A stretch of DNA of 64,000 nucleotides from G963923945 sp965199175 (GTDB lineage: Bacteria > Pseudomonadota > Alphaproteobacteria > G963923945). The stretch covers positions 744,001 through 808,000 of the forward strand of contig OZ240684.1 in assembly GCA_965199175.1 (NCBI GenBank), read 5' to 3'. How positions within the stretch are numbered: the stretch's first letter is position 1; every line of letters starts with the position of its first letter. Positions 1-8,743 of the stretch are shown here, piece after piece. Under the pieces are notes generated by a model. That model did no database searches. It was not told the origin of the DNA and saw only the letters and a program-made list of their open reading frames with translations. A program made the position numbers and the translations under genes.

Positions 1-971
1 TCTTCCAGGGTTTTCATATAGTAACGTCCGGTTTTCAGACCAGACCAGGGAAGAATCGCCCCTTCACGCAGAGATTTTCCACCATCAGGAATCAGAAGAT
101 CAACATCAAAGACCTGTTTAAATCCCAGACCATCACAATCCGGGCATGCGCCAAAAGGATTGTTAAAAGAAAAAAGACGCGGCTCAACCTCTTCAAGAGT
201 AAAGCCGGAAACCGGACAGGAAAAAGAAGCTGAAAATGTCAAACGCTGACCATCATCAGCTCCTTCGGTCAACGCCAACCCATCGGCAAGAGCAAGACAT
301 GTTTCCAGAGAATCCGCCAGCCGTGATTCAATGCCCGGCTCAACCACCAGCCGGTCCACAACAACCTCAATGCTATGTTTGCGTTTTTTATCGAGAGCCG
401 GAACAGCATCAATTTCATAAAGAGTTCCATCAATTTTAACCCGCAAAAACCCACGTTTTTGATACTCTTTCAGTTCTTTGCGGTACTCCCCTTTACGGCC
501 ACGCACCACCGGGGCCAGAAGATAAAGGCGGGTGCTCCGGGGAAGGGCTAAGATTTGATCAGTCATCTGGCTGACTGTCTGGGCCTCAATCGGCAGCCCG
601 GTTGCCGGCGAATAGGGCACACCCACCCGGGCCCAGAGCAGCCGCATATAGTCATATATTTCAGTGACTGTACCGACAGTTGAACGCGGGTTGCGCGATG
701 TTGTTTTTTGTTCAATCGAAATAGCCGGGGACAACCCTTCAATGGAATCAATATCCGGCTTTTGCATGAGTTCAAGGAATTGCCGGGCATAAGCCGAAAG
801 AGACTCAACATAACGCCGCTGACCCTCAGCATAGATCGTATCAAAGGCGAGAGAAGATTTTCCCGAACCCGATAAACCGGTGATGACAATCAGTCGGTCA
901 CGCGGCAGATCAATATCAATATTTTTAAGGTTATGTTCGCGAGCACCGCGAATAATAATTTTTCCGGTCAT
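1..971 (-). CDS. uvrA: UvrA, excinuclease ABC subunit A (5' part, runs off the window)
   Basis: UvrA is the damage-recognition ATPase of nucleotide excision repair and loads UvrB onto distorted DNA. The first 323 residues are present. They show the UvrA start with a Walker A loop GLSGSGKSS at residues 32-40, then the family block with SLSAYARQF and SPAISIEQK, and a zinc-module segment ending in CPDCDGLG. The first pair of that module reads CPVSGF rather than CxxC, a substitution I recall as usual in alphaproteobacterial UvrA. The gene is divergent from ssb, a common arrangement. The rest of the gene lies beyond base 1, so nothing suggests a real truncation. Confidence 0.97.
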   Translation of the reverse strand, partial: MTGKIIIRGAREHNLKNIDIDLPRDRLIVITGLSGSGKSSLAFDTIYAEGQRRYVESLSAYARQFLELMQKPDIDSIEGLSPAISIEQKTTSRNPRSTVGTVTEIYDYMRLLWARVGVPYSPATGLPIEAQTVSQMTDQILALPRSTRLYLLAPVVRGRKGEYRKELKEYQKRGFLRVKIDGTLYEIDAVPALDKKRKHSIEVVVDRLVVEPGIESRLADSLETCLALADGLALTEGADDGQRLTFSASFSCPVSGFTLEEVEPRLFSFNNPFGACPDCDGLGFKQVFDVDLLIPDGGKSLREGAILPWSGLKTGRYYMKTLE

Positions 972-1257
972 CAATCAATCGGTTACCAATGAATCAAGAA
1001 TGCAATCAATCTAAGATATCGGAGATATTATTTGTCAATCACATCATTACGAACGTCTCCTGATACATGATAAAATGGGTCTGGCCATGGTCGGTTGCCA
1101 TGATCAAATGTAATTGTCTATTGGTTCTGTGATATCCGACGACTGTTTACAGGATATCAGCTTACAGAATATCAGCACGGACATCAGAAGGGGTGAATTA
1201 TTTTCTTGGTTTATCGGAATGTCCGGCATATAACGCCTCATAAGAGGCTGTCTGTTA

Positions 1258-1294
1258 CGATTGTTTTTTCTGGTGCGACTGTTTTTTCTGTGTG
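1258..1294. repeat. Imperfect tandem duplication, about 18 bp
   Basis: Two adjacent copies of the pattern CGAYTGTTTTTTCTG-TG lie at 1258-1275 and 1276-1294. They differ at one pyrimidine and in the length of the G/T tail. The duplication is in the ssb upstream region and is one of many such microduplications in this window. Confidence 0.8.
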
Positions 1295-1344
1295 ATTGCT
1301 TTTACAGCGTTCGACAAAGTGGTCATGTCTCTTAGATAAGAGCC

Positions 1345-1378
1345 ATCAACAGATTTCATCAATCAACAGATTTCATCA
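1345..1378. repeat. Perfect 17-bp tandem duplication upstream of ssb
   Basis: The 17-mer ATCAACAGATTTCATCA occurs twice with no gap (1345-1361 and 1362-1378), 37 bases before the ssb start. A perfect head-to-tail copy implies a recent duplication. It sits where the ssb promoter or leader would be expected. Confidence 0.95.
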
Positions 1379-1415
1379 GTAACGTGTTGTACAATTCGTA
1401 AAACGGTATGTGTCT

Positions 1416-1859
1416 ATGGCTGGAAGCGTCAATAAGGTCATTCTTATCGGTAATCTTGGTCGTGATCCGGAAGTCCGCTCCATGCAATCAGGGGGACGGG
1501 TGGCCAATCTGTCCGTGGCAACATCAGAAAGCTGGATTGATCGTTCCACCGAAGAGCGTCGGGAGAAAACCGAATGGCACCGGGTGGTGATTTTCGATGA
1601 TAAATTAGTCGAAATCAGCGAAAATTATTTGAAAAAAGGCTCAAAAATTTACCTTGAAGGTCAGCTTCAAACACGCAAATGGACAGATCAATCCGGCAAT
1701 GAACGCTATACAACTGAGGTTGTTCTGCAACGCTTTCGCAGTACTCTTACGATGTTGGGTTCACGCAATGATGGTATTCAAACCGGGACAGATACTTTAC
1801 CCAGCCAGAATCCTGAACCTGCTTCTGATCCGGTTTTGGATGATGATATCCCTTTTTAA
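1416..1859 (+). CDS. ssb: Single-stranded DNA-binding protein SSB
   Basis: SSB coats single-stranded DNA during replication, recombination and repair and recruits partner proteins through its acidic tail. The 147-residue product starts MAGSVNKVILIGNLGRDPE, carries a standard OB fold (about residues 4-110), then a short variable linker, and ends in the DDDIPF tip that binds partner proteins. I chose ATG 1416 because the family starts there. A GTG at 1410 would add two residues. No strong Shine-Dalgarno is visible before either. It is divergent from uvrA and not next to gyrA, its neighbour in many relatives. Confidence 0.97.
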   Translation: MAGSVNKVILIGNLGRDPEVRSMQSGGRVANLSVATSESWIDRSTEERREKTEWHRVVIFDDKLVEISENYLKKGSKIYLEGQLQTRKWTDQSGNERYTTEVVLQRFRSTLTMLGSRNDGIQTGTDTLPSQNPEPASDPVLDDDIPF

Positions 1860-1976
1860 GGGATGTCCTTTAAAGCCAGAATTGAACACCACAATTCATT
1901 TTAACAGCAAGATATTACAGATCGATACCCGGTGATTGGCTGGGTATTGATCCTGTCAAAAACATAGTCGAAAAAC

Positions 1977-2234
1977 GTGATCTTGAAAACTGCATTGTCA
2001 AAGGCTGCTGGTGATTTCCGGCAAGGATCGGCATTGCGGGATTTCTGGATATCTTTCGCCCATGAACGTTATCAGCAAAAATATGCCAGGGCATTTTTGG
2101 GTCCTTTCTGGCCATCCTTATATTATCTTGCTTTTGTTGCTGCGATTGTTCTGATCTTTGCCGATGGTCGAAGTATCGACAAGATATATTATGCCGCTGA
2201 TGTCTCTTTTAGCCTTCTAATCAATACTCTCTAA
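1977..2234 (+). pseudogene. N-terminal fragment of an ABC-2 polysaccharide export permease (Wzm/KpsM-like)
   Basis: The 85-residue frame has the signature N-terminus of capsule/O-antigen ABC-2 permeases: an amphipathic lead (ALRDFWISFAHER), the basic segment YQQKYARAFLGPFW, where such proteins have R-Y-x-x-S/T-x-LGPFW, and one hydrophobic helix. It then stops, although complete permeases run about 260-280 residues with six helices. No ATP-binding partner lies nearby. It is most likely a decayed fragment, though a short standalone ORF with a GTG start cannot be excluded. The family call rests on the LGPFW block only. Confidence 0.5.
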
Positions 2235-2263
2235 AATGAGTTCCTAAAATACATTCTGGCATA

Positions 2264-2482
2264 TTACTGTTTGCGTAATTTTTTGCGTATTGTGACGTTA
2301 CGCAGGATGACCCGCAGGCAGGTTTCATCTTCGAAACCGGGTTGATAGGGTGTTTCCTGATTGTAAAATTTGGTCCGCAATTCTGTGTAAAGCCGGGCTT
2401 CGTTGGCGGCAAGTTCCGCATATAAGGCATCAACCTCTTCAAGAAGAACCGAGATACGTTCAAGAGAAGCAGCCTGGGACAT
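2264..2482 (-). CDS. Hypothetical 72-aa protein
   Basis: I do not recognise this protein. It is short, charged and predicted mostly helical: an N-terminal acidic helix (SLERISVLLEEVDALYAEL), a middle part rich in Leu/Tyr/Arg, and a basic C-terminus ending in RKKLRKQ. There is no signal peptide or membrane segment. It starts with ATG, but the upstream bases show no Shine-Dalgarno, so expression is uncertain. It lies alone between a permease fragment and the egt operon, on the opposite strand to both. It could be a minor conserved alphaproteobacterial protein or a spurious frame. Confidence 0.45.
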   Translation of the reverse strand: MSQAASLERISVLLEEVDALYAELAANEARLYTELRTKFYNQETPYQPGFEDETCLRVILRNVTIRKKLRKQ

Positions 2483-2785
2483 TTTGTTTCAAGTGATTGA
2501 GCAAATTCGGGTGGTTCGTGCTGACTTTTTAATTCGTGATGATTTTTAAAATGCGATGATAGCATGACGATCAAGTGACGAGGCGTTATTTTATTCTTGC
2601 GACTGAGTAGCCGGGCATGCAAGGATAAAATCAAATTTTGGGAGTCGTAACTTCTACAGAATTTACATTATGAGCCTTATCCTGCAATAGAGGGTGGACT
2701 GAGTTTACTATTTCCTTGTCTGTTGATTCTTCTTCAAATTGATACGTGAAATTGATACGTAATCTTCAAGTCATTTGGTTGATTG
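2483..2785. other. Intergenic region upstream of the egt operon
   Basis: About 300 bases separate the minus-strand hypothetical gene from egtB and should contain the egt promoter. I see no clear operator or riboswitch. The main structure is a tandem duplication at 2736-2761. A looser repeated pattern (TTCGTG-TGA-TTTTTAA) occurs near 2515-2550. Confidence 0.5.
2736..2761. repeat. 13-bp tandem duplication before egtB
   Basis: AAATTGATACGTG (2736-2748) is followed directly by AAATTGATACGTA (2749-2761), 12 of 13 bases identical. It ends 24 bases before the egtB start codon. Confidence 0.92.
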
Positions 2786-4123
2786 ATGCCTCTTGATTCT
2801 CAGCATTCTCTCCCCCCGGTGCTGCATTCCTGCCCTCAGCATCTGGAGGGAGATGACTTTCATCGGCATGCGTTATGCCGTTCTTTTCAGGAAACCCGGC
2901 AATTCAGCCTTGATCTCGCGGCCCCTTTGAGTCCAGAGGACATGCTCGTCCAATCGATGCCTGATGCCAGCCCGACCAAATGGCATGTTGCGCATGTCAC
3001 ATGGCTGTGGGAAGAGTTTTTTTTAGCCCCTTTGGTAAAGGGGTATGAATTTTATTGTGACTCTTACCGCTATCTGTTCAATTCTTATTATGATGCGGTT
3101 GGTGAACGGCAACCAAGGCCGGAGCGTGGCTTGTTATCACGTCCCTCCTGCGATGAAGTGACTGCGTATCACCGCTCTGTCACAGAAAAAGTAGATGATG
3201 TTCTTCATCGATTACCGGCTGAGCGTTTGATTGAATTAAAATCACTGGTAGAGTTGGGCCTTCAACATGAAATGCAGCATCAGGAATTGATATTGATGGA
3301 TATCAAGCATGCTTTTTCCTGTAACCCGTTGCAACCAGCTTATCAGAAGGCCACCAAACAAAAATTTTCGAAAGCGGCCCCACCCTTGAAATGGGTCGGT
3401 TATCCCGGTGGTTTGACCGAGATCGGCCGAAATGCCAATGGGGAAGAGTTCTCTTATGATTGCGAGCGCCCGCGCCACAAAATTTATCTGGAGCCTTTCA
3501 AACTGGCCTCACAGTTGGTAACATGCCAGGAATATAGCGAATTTATTGAGGATGGTGGCTACGAAAGGCCGGATTTCTGGTTGTCAGATGGTTGGGCTGC
3601 TGTGCAATCACAAAAATGGCAAGCCCCGCTCTATTGGCGTCGGGAAAAAGATGGCTCTCAAACCGTTCTCACATTGTCAGGACGTCGCGCCATTGACCCC
3701 AATGAGCCGGTATCTCATGTCAGCTATTATGAGGCTGATGCTTACGCGCGCTGGGCTGGTCGTCGTTTGCCGACCGAAGCAGAATGGGAGGCGGCGGTTG
3801 TTCATACGGGGAAGCCGGTGAAGGGCAATTTTGTTGAATCGCAGGTCTTGCATCCTCAGGTTGCGCAAGAAGAGGATCCGTTATCTGTATCCCAAATCTA
3901 CGGTGATTTATGGGAGTGGACCGCCAGCCCTTATGTAGCCTATCCGGGGTTTGAACCGACCCCGGGTCTGGCCCGGGAATATAACGGTAAATTTATGTGC
4001 AATCAGATGGTGTTACGTGGCGGTTGCTGTGTTACACCGGCCCGGCATATTCGCGATAGTTATCGTAATTTTTACTATCCATCGCAAAGATGGTTATTTT
4101 CCGGGATTCGTCTGGCTGCCTGA
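2786..4123 (+). CDS. egtB: EgtB, ergothioneine-forming iron-dependent sulfoxide synthase
   Basis: EgtB joins hercynine (trimethylhistidine) to a cysteine thiol donor using Fe(II) and oxygen, the central C-S bond step of ergothioneine synthesis. The 445-residue protein has the expected two domains. The N-terminal DinB-like bundle contains WHVAHVTWLWE and the iron-ligand motif HEMQHQE. The C-terminal half is a formylglycine-generating-enzyme fold with RRLPTEAEWE, GDLWEWTASPY and a RGG-C block near the end. ATG 2786 is preferred over the adjacent TTG. It is followed by egtD after 120 bases. No egtA or egtC is present, so the thiol donor (cysteine or gamma-glutamylcysteine) cannot be decided here. 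Confidence 0.95.
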   Translation: MPLDSQHSLPPVLHSCPQHLEGDDFHRHALCRSFQETRQFSLDLAAPLSPEDMLVQSMPDASPTKWHVAHVTWLWEEFFLAPLVKGYEFYCDSYRYLFNSYYDAVGERQPRPERGLLSRPSCDEVTAYHRSVTEKVDDVLHRLPAERLIELKSLVELGLQHEMQHQELILMDIKHAFSCNPLQPAYQKATKQKFSKAAPPLKWVGYPGGLTEIGRNANGEEFSYDCERPRHKIYLEPFKLASQLVTCQEYSEFIEDGGYERPDFWLSDGWAAVQSQKWQAPLYWRREKDGSQTVLTLSGRRAIDPNEPVSHVSYYEADAYARWAGRRLPTEAEWEAAVVHTGKPVKGNFVESQVLHPQVAQEEDPLSVSQIYGDLWEWTASPYVAYPGFEPTPGLAREYNGKFMCNQMVLRGGCCVTPARHIRDSYRNFYYPSQRWLFSGIRLAA

Positions 4124-4243
4124 TAGATTTCCCCCACAGCGTGTTCGTATTTTTGTTTTCCTGTTGTTTTCGGCCCCTGCCGTTTCTGTCAGGGAAAACA
4201 CCGATATGAGATTGAATGACTCCAACTGAATCGAGAGACAACT

Positions 4244-5233
4244 ATGAATTTAGAAAATGATCCACGCCAAACATTCCTGAGCGATGTTTTGGATGGTTTA
4301 TCGCTTCCGCAAAAAGCAATTCCGTGTAAGTACCTTTATGATGAAAAGGGGTCCCGTCTTTTTGAGCGCATCTGTCAACTGGACTGTTATTACCCGACCC
4401 GGGTTGAATTAAGCCTCTTGCATCGCTATGCGCATGTGGTGGCTCAGCGTCTGGGTCCACAAGCCGTGGTGGTGGAATATGGGGCTGGATCACTGGATAA
4501 GATTCGCATTCTTCTGGATCATTTGGTGGAACCAGCTGCTTTTGTTCCGATTGATATTTCCGGGGACCATCTTGAGGAATCGGCGTCTCAGCTGGCATCT
4601 GACTACCCGGAAGTAACGATCAATCCGGTTTGTTCCGATTTTACGCAGCCCTTTGATTTGGAATCAGCTCTGGGCGATGAGATTGCTGCACAAAAACGTC
4701 TGGGATTTTTCCCCGGTGCAACGATTGGTAATTTTTCCCCTGAGGATGCGTCCAGTTTTCTCTCAAACAGAGTTCAGGAATTAGAAAAAGATGATATGAT
4801 GATCATTGGCTTTGATCTGAAAAAGGACCCGGATATTATTCAAAAAGCCTATGATGATCCTCAGGGAGTCACAGCCGGTTTCAATCTCAATTTACTTGAT
4901 CGGGCCAACCGGGAATTGAATGCTGATTTTGACCTTGATGCCTTCAAGCATGAAGCGCGCTACGCAGCCGAACAGGGCCGCATTGAGATGCATCTGGTGA
5001 GCGAAAAAGAACAGACGGTCCAGGTGGATGGACAGCATTTTTGTTTTGATGCTGGTGAAAGTATTCACACTGAAAATTCCTATAAATATGATCCGGATGA
5101 ATTTTCCGGATTGGTTCGTGATGCAGGATTTATCGTTGAAAATATCTGGCAAGATGAATCCGGTCTCTTTGCCTTAAGTGATTTAACGGTTGGCCCGGGT
5201 GCTCCGGGTCATGATTCGGTATCTTTGGCCTGA
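4244..5233 (+). CDS. egtD: EgtD, L-histidine N-alpha-methyltransferase
   Basis: EgtD uses three S-adenosylmethionine molecules to convert histidine to hercynine, the substrate of EgtB. The 329-residue length is typical. The SAM-binding loop reads VEYGAGSLDKI (about residues 80-90), followed by VPIDIS at the second strand. The family start KYLYDEKGSRLFE lies near residues 28-40, and GATIGNFSPEDA marks the middle of the fold. It is the second gene of the egt operon, in the same direction as egtB and the egtE-like gene. The function is secure because the pair egtB-egtD is diagnostic. Confidence 0.96.
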   Translation: MNLENDPRQTFLSDVLDGLSLPQKAIPCKYLYDEKGSRLFERICQLDCYYPTRVELSLLHRYAHVVAQRLGPQAVVVEYGAGSLDKIRILLDHLVEPAAFVPIDISGDHLEESASQLASDYPEVTINPVCSDFTQPFDLESALGDEIAAQKRLGFFPGATIGNFSPEDASSFLSNRVQELEKDDMMIIGFDLKKDPDIIQKAYDDPQGVTAGFNLNLLDRANRELNADFDLDAFKHEARYAAEQGRIEMHLVSEKEQTVQVDGQHFCFDAGESIHTENSYKYDPDEFSGLVRDAGFIVENIWQDESGLFALSDLTVGPGAPGHDSVSLA

Positions 5234-5300
5234 TCCTTTGAATCCAGACCAAAGATCATGCGTAATTCTGTCATATTTCCGCTATTTTCTCTGAATCCCT

Positions 5301-6521
5301 TTGGCATCTTTTGATCTTGAACGGGCCCGCCGCGAAACCCCGGGCTGCAACAGCATTATCCATTTTAACAATGCTGGTGCGGCGTTGCTTCCGGTTGGTA
5401 CTCTGGAAATCATCATTGGTCATTTGCGCCGGGAAGCTGAAATAGGTGGCTACGAAGCTGCTGAAGAAGCCGGGGAACGAATTGAGACATTATATGATCT
5501 GGGAGGGCGATTTTTGAATTGCTCGCCTGGTGATCTTGCATATTGCCAGAGTGCCACTCACGGCTGGGCTTTGGCTTTTGAGGGATTATTGGCCTCCGGG
5601 CGATTGCGGCCCGGGCATGTGGTCTTAACCGGGCAAGCTGAATACGCAAGTGGTATTTTGGCGTTTTCCCGGGCGGCGGAACGCCATGGCATTAAAATTG
5701 AGGTTGTTGCAGATGATCAAGATGGGTCGATTTGTCTGGCTGATCTCCAACGACGTTTACGCCCGGAAGTCGGGCTGATTGCTTTAACACATGCACCAAC
5801 AAATTGTGGTTTAATCAATTCGGCTGCGGATGTCGGGCGTCTGGCCCGCCAGAGTGACACACCCTATCTTCTTGATGCCTGTCAATCGGCAGGTCAAATT
5901 CCGCTCGATGTTACGGTGCTTGGCTGTGATATGCTTGCATTGACCGGGCGCAAATATGTGCGCGGCCCACGGGGCAGCGGATTGCTTTATATCGCACCCC
6001 ATGCCCAATCCTGGGTCGAACCGCTGATGTTTGATATGCGGGGGGTTCAATCAGAAAGCCTGTATCATGGTCAGAATACAAAATTTGCGTACCATCTGCG
6101 TCCGGATGCTCGACGTTACGAGCTTTGGGAATCCAGTATTGCCCTCCGGTTGGGGTTGGCGGCGGCATTGGAATATGCTCTTGAATGGGATCTGGCGCAG
6201 ATCGAAAGACGTATAACCATATTGGCTGAACGGCTACGATCCGGCTTACGCGGCATTGATCAGATCATTCTGCATGATAAGGGCAACCGGAAAGGCGGAA
6301 TCATTGGTTTCAGCCACCCAATAATGCCTGCCAATTTATTGAAAACCCGGTTACGGGAAAAAGGAATCAATATCAGTGTATCGCATCGGGAAATGACTGC
6401 ATATGATGCTCAGGCCCGCCGCTTACCAGCTTTGGCACGGGCTTCGGTCCATTATTACAACAGCGAGGATGAGGTGGACTGCTTTATCAGGACACTGTCC
6501 GGGATCATTGCGTGCGGATAG
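5301..6521 (+). CDS. Class V aminotransferase-fold PLP enzyme, EgtE-like
   Basis: This is a PLP enzyme of the cysteine-desulfurase/isopenicillin-epimerase superfamily (406 residues). It shows HFNNAGAALLP near the start, the DACQSAGQ aspartate block that contacts the PLP ring, and LTGRKYVRGPRGSG with the Schiff-base lysine. As third gene behind egtB-egtD it most likely acts as the lyase that cleaves hercynylcysteine sulfoxide to ergothioneine (EgtE role). That is inferred from context, because sequence alone does not separate lyases from desulfurases. An in-frame stop at 5292-5294 leaves TTG 5301 as the first possible start, and no ATG occurs in the first 150 codons, so a TTG start is nearly forced. 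Confidence 0.85.
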   Translation: MASFDLERARRETPGCNSIIHFNNAGAALLPVGTLEIIIGHLRREAEIGGYEAAEEAGERIETLYDLGGRFLNCSPGDLAYCQSATHGWALAFEGLLASGRLRPGHVVLTGQAEYASGILAFSRAAERHGIKIEVVADDQDGSICLADLQRRLRPEVGLIALTHAPTNCGLINSAADVGRLARQSDTPYLLDACQSAGQIPLDVTVLGCDMLALTGRKYVRGPRGSGLLYIAPHAQSWVEPLMFDMRGVQSESLYHGQNTKFAYHLRPDARRYELWESSIALRLGLAAALEYALEWDLAQIERRITILAERLRSGLRGIDQIILHDKGNRKGGIIGFSHPIMPANLLKTRLREKGINISVSHREMTAYDAQARRLPALARASVHYYNSEDEVDCFIRTLSGIIACG

Positions 6522-6649
6522 AGATACAAATCACGTAACCATTATAAGCATAAGGGAATTCATTGGTGATTACTCCTATATTAAGGATGTATACTGTATT
6601 GGATGTTTTAATATTTGCATCACAACAATGTCTGTGTCAGATAGTATTG

Positions 6650-7693
6650 ATGTTTTTATCAAAAAGAGTGTATTTCCTTTTTGCCCTTGTTTTGGTGGTG
6701 GCGTGTATCTTCCCTCAGCGGGGATATAGCCAGGATCCTGCCGGGCCGGATTTATCGGCCCCTCCAACCGTGATGCCGGAGGAAAAAGAGTGGCAAAGCT
6801 GGCTGGCGGGTCTGCGGGCTGAAGCACTGGAAAAAGGAATCAAACCGGCGACTCTGGAAGCTCTCAATGGTCTGAAACCGATCCCGCGGGTGATTGAGCT
6901 GGATCGGGCACAGCCGGAGTTTAAACTGACTCTTTCTCAATATCTCAACAGAGTCGCATCACCAACCCGTATGCGCCAGGCACGGGAAAAATTACAAGCC
7001 AATCGTGATCTTTTGTTACGTATCGAATCTCTTTACGGTGTTCAGCCGCGATTTTTGGTCGCCTTATGGGGGGTCGAAACCAATTTTGGTGGTATCAGCG
7101 GCGGCTTTGATGTCATTCCTGCTTTGGCAACCCTGGCCTATGATGGCCGCCGTTCAGAATTTTTCCGCAAACAATTATTCAATGCCCTGACAATCCTCGA
7201 TCAAGGCCATATCACAGCAGATAAGATGCTGGGATCATGGGCCGGAGCAATGGGGCAAACGCAATTTATGCCGTCGACTTTTGTCGGGTATGCAGTTGAT
7301 TTTGATGGCGATGGTCGACGCGATCTTTGGGGGAGTCATGCTGATGCTTTGGCTTCAGGAGCCCATTACCTCAAAAATGTTGGTTGGAATAACGATCTGA
7401 CCTGGGGCAGGGAGGTCAGCCTGCCTGCGGACTTTGATCCACACCAGGCGGGTCTGAAACCTGAGAAAGCCCGCTCTTTGGCAGAATGGCACGCCCTGGG
7501 TGTCCGGCGACTGAATGGCCATCATTTACCACAGCGTGATATTAAAGGATTTATTGTTTTACCGGAAGGCGAAGAACCGGGGAAACGGGCCTTTCTTGTG
7601 TATGATAATTACCAGGCTCTTTTGAAATGGAATCGCTCCAACTTTTTTGCGATTGCAGTCGGAATGATTGCCGATAGCCTGAAAGGGTTTTAG
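6650..7693 (+). CDS. Lytic murein transglycosylase, MltB/SLT_2 family
   Basis: It cleaves the MurNAc-GlcNAc bond of peptidoglycan with formation of anhydro-muropeptides. From ATG 6650 the product begins with a signal peptide (basic SKR, then a hydrophobic core, cleavage near GYSQ). The SLT_2 domain follows, with the catalytic glutamate in ALWGVETNFGG and the family block GSWAGAMGQTQFMPSTF, then DFDGDGRRDLW. An upstream GTG at 6563 in the same frame would add 29 residues in front of the signal sequence and is less likely. It ends exactly one codon before rlpA, so the two are translationally coupled and form the head of a cell-wall operon. Confidence 0.93.
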   Translation: MFLSKRVYFLFALVLVVACIFPQRGYSQDPAGPDLSAPPTVMPEEKEWQSWLAGLRAEALEKGIKPATLEALNGLKPIPRVIELDRAQPEFKLTLSQYLNRVASPTRMRQAREKLQANRDLLLRIESLYGVQPRFLVALWGVETNFGGISGGFDVIPALATLAYDGRRSEFFRKQLFNALTILDQGHITADKMLGSWAGAMGQTQFMPSTFVGYAVDFDGDGRRDLWGSHADALASGAHYLKNVGWNNDLTWGREVSLPADFDPHQAGLKPEKARSLAEWHALGVRRLNGHHLPQRDIKGFIVLPEGEEPGKRAFLVYDNYQALLKWNRSNFFAIAVGMIADSLKGF

Positions 7694-8743
7694 ATGTTTG
7701 AGCACATCTTTTCTCATCAGGTCGTCTGGATTCGTCATGGATTGACGTTTGGTATCCTTCTTTTGATATGCGGTTGTTCTGAGATCAATCTGCTGTCTCA
7801 TGTTGCTAAAAAAATAGGCGAAGATGCTGATCAAACATCATCTGATGTGACATATAAGGTCGGAAAACCTTATGAAATCAATGGCGTGTGGTATTATCCG
7901 AAGGTTGATTACAGCTATGATAAAACCGGTATTGCATCCTGGTATGGTCCTAATTTTCATGGGAAGCCTACCGCTAATGGCGAACGCTTTGATATGAATT
8001 TGGTCTCGGCTGCTCATAAAACATTGCCTTTGCCGAGTTTTGTCCGGGTCACCAATCTTGAGAATGGCCGGGCATTGGATATCCGGATCAATGATCGTGG
8101 CCCGTTCGTTCATGGCCGTATTATCGATCTTTCTCGCCGGGCAGCAGAAATTTTGGGCGTAAAAGAAAAAGGTATCGCTAAAGTACGTGTCACAATTCTG
8201 GCTGATAAAAGCCGGAAGGTCGCTGAACGTGCCGGTGCTCATAAGCAATTAGCGCATAATCTTAAGGGGGGGGACGGAGAAAAAGAGGCAGAGCATTCTT
8301 TGTTGCATCCGGTAACCCGGAGAAACTTGAATTCTCCCGGAACACCTCCTTCAGGCAGGACTCCTTTAGAAAAAGAGGCCGAAGACAAACCTCATTCAGC
8401 TCTGGCTCTCCTTCGGGACCCATCTTCGGAAGAAACACCAATCCTGAATGAAAAAACCGGACAAAAAACCCCTCTTTTTGAGCAAAAACCGGTAATACCG
8501 AGCTTTATGTATATCCAGGCCGGGGCGTTTTTAGACCTTCGCAATGCCAATAAACTAAAGCATCTTTTGCAATCTTTCGGTCAGACCAATGTTACTCCGG
8601 CGACAATCGGTGAGAATGTGTTTTACCAGGTAAGGGTTGGCCCTTTACAGGATATGGCTGAGGCTGATTCTATCCTGGAACAGATTATTCGCTCCGGCCA
8701 TTCGGATGCCCGCATCACAGTGATTGAACGGACACCCCAATGA
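7694..8743 (+). CDS. rlpA: RlpA-like septal lipoprotein with DPBB and SPOR domains
   Basis: RlpA acts on peptidoglycan strands stripped of stem peptides at the septum. The 349-residue protein has a lipobox (LLICGC) after an N-terminal hydrophobic stretch, a double-psi beta-barrel with GIASWYGPNFHGKPTANGE and RINDRGPF (about residues 75-165), a long charged linker, and a C-terminal SPOR domain (about 270-349) that binds denuded glycan. The start abuts the transglycosylase stop, and its end overlaps dacC by four bases (ATGA). A run of eight G at 8266-8273 lies in the linker and could slip during replication. Confidence 0.95.
   Translation: MFEHIFSHQVVWIRHGLTFGILLLICGCSEINLLSHVAKKIGEDADQTSSDVTYKVGKPYEINGVWYYPKVDYSYDKTGIASWYGPNFHGKPTANGERFDMNLVSAAHKTLPLPSFVRVTNLENGRALDIRINDRGPFVHGRIIDLSRRAAEILGVKEKGIAKVRVTILADKSRKVAERAGAHKQLAHNLKGGDGEKEAEHSLLHPVTRRNLNSPGTPPSGRTPLEKEAEDKPHSALALLRDPSSEETPILNEKTGQKTPLFEQKPVIPSFMYIQAGAFLDLRNANKLKHLLQSFGQTNVTPATIGENVFYQVRVGPLQDMAEADSILEQIIRSGHSDARITVIERTPQ

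Larger units (their letters stand above)
972..1415. other. uvrA-ssb divergent intergenic region
   Basis: This 444-base non-coding stretch separates two divergent DNA-repair genes and must hold both promoters. I could not pick out convincing -35/-10 pairs. A weak LexA-like half pair (GAAC, seven bases, GATA) lies at 1051-1065, but it does not match the alphaproteobacterial GAAC-N7-GAAC box. The ssb-proximal half contains two tandem microduplications (1258-1294 and 1345-1378), listed separately. Confidence 0.6.

Noticed and set aside
200..230. Loss of a zinc-ligand cysteine in UvrA (CPVSGF)
   Set aside because: I recall this form as usual for alphaproteobacterial UvrA, so it is not a sign of decay.
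1051..1065. LexA (SOS) box in the uvrA-ssb gap
   Set aside because: Only GAAC-N7-GATA is found; the second half-site does not match GAAC.
1853..1876. Terminator after ssb
   Set aside because: The weak AT-rich hairpin overlaps the stop codon and lacks a following T run.
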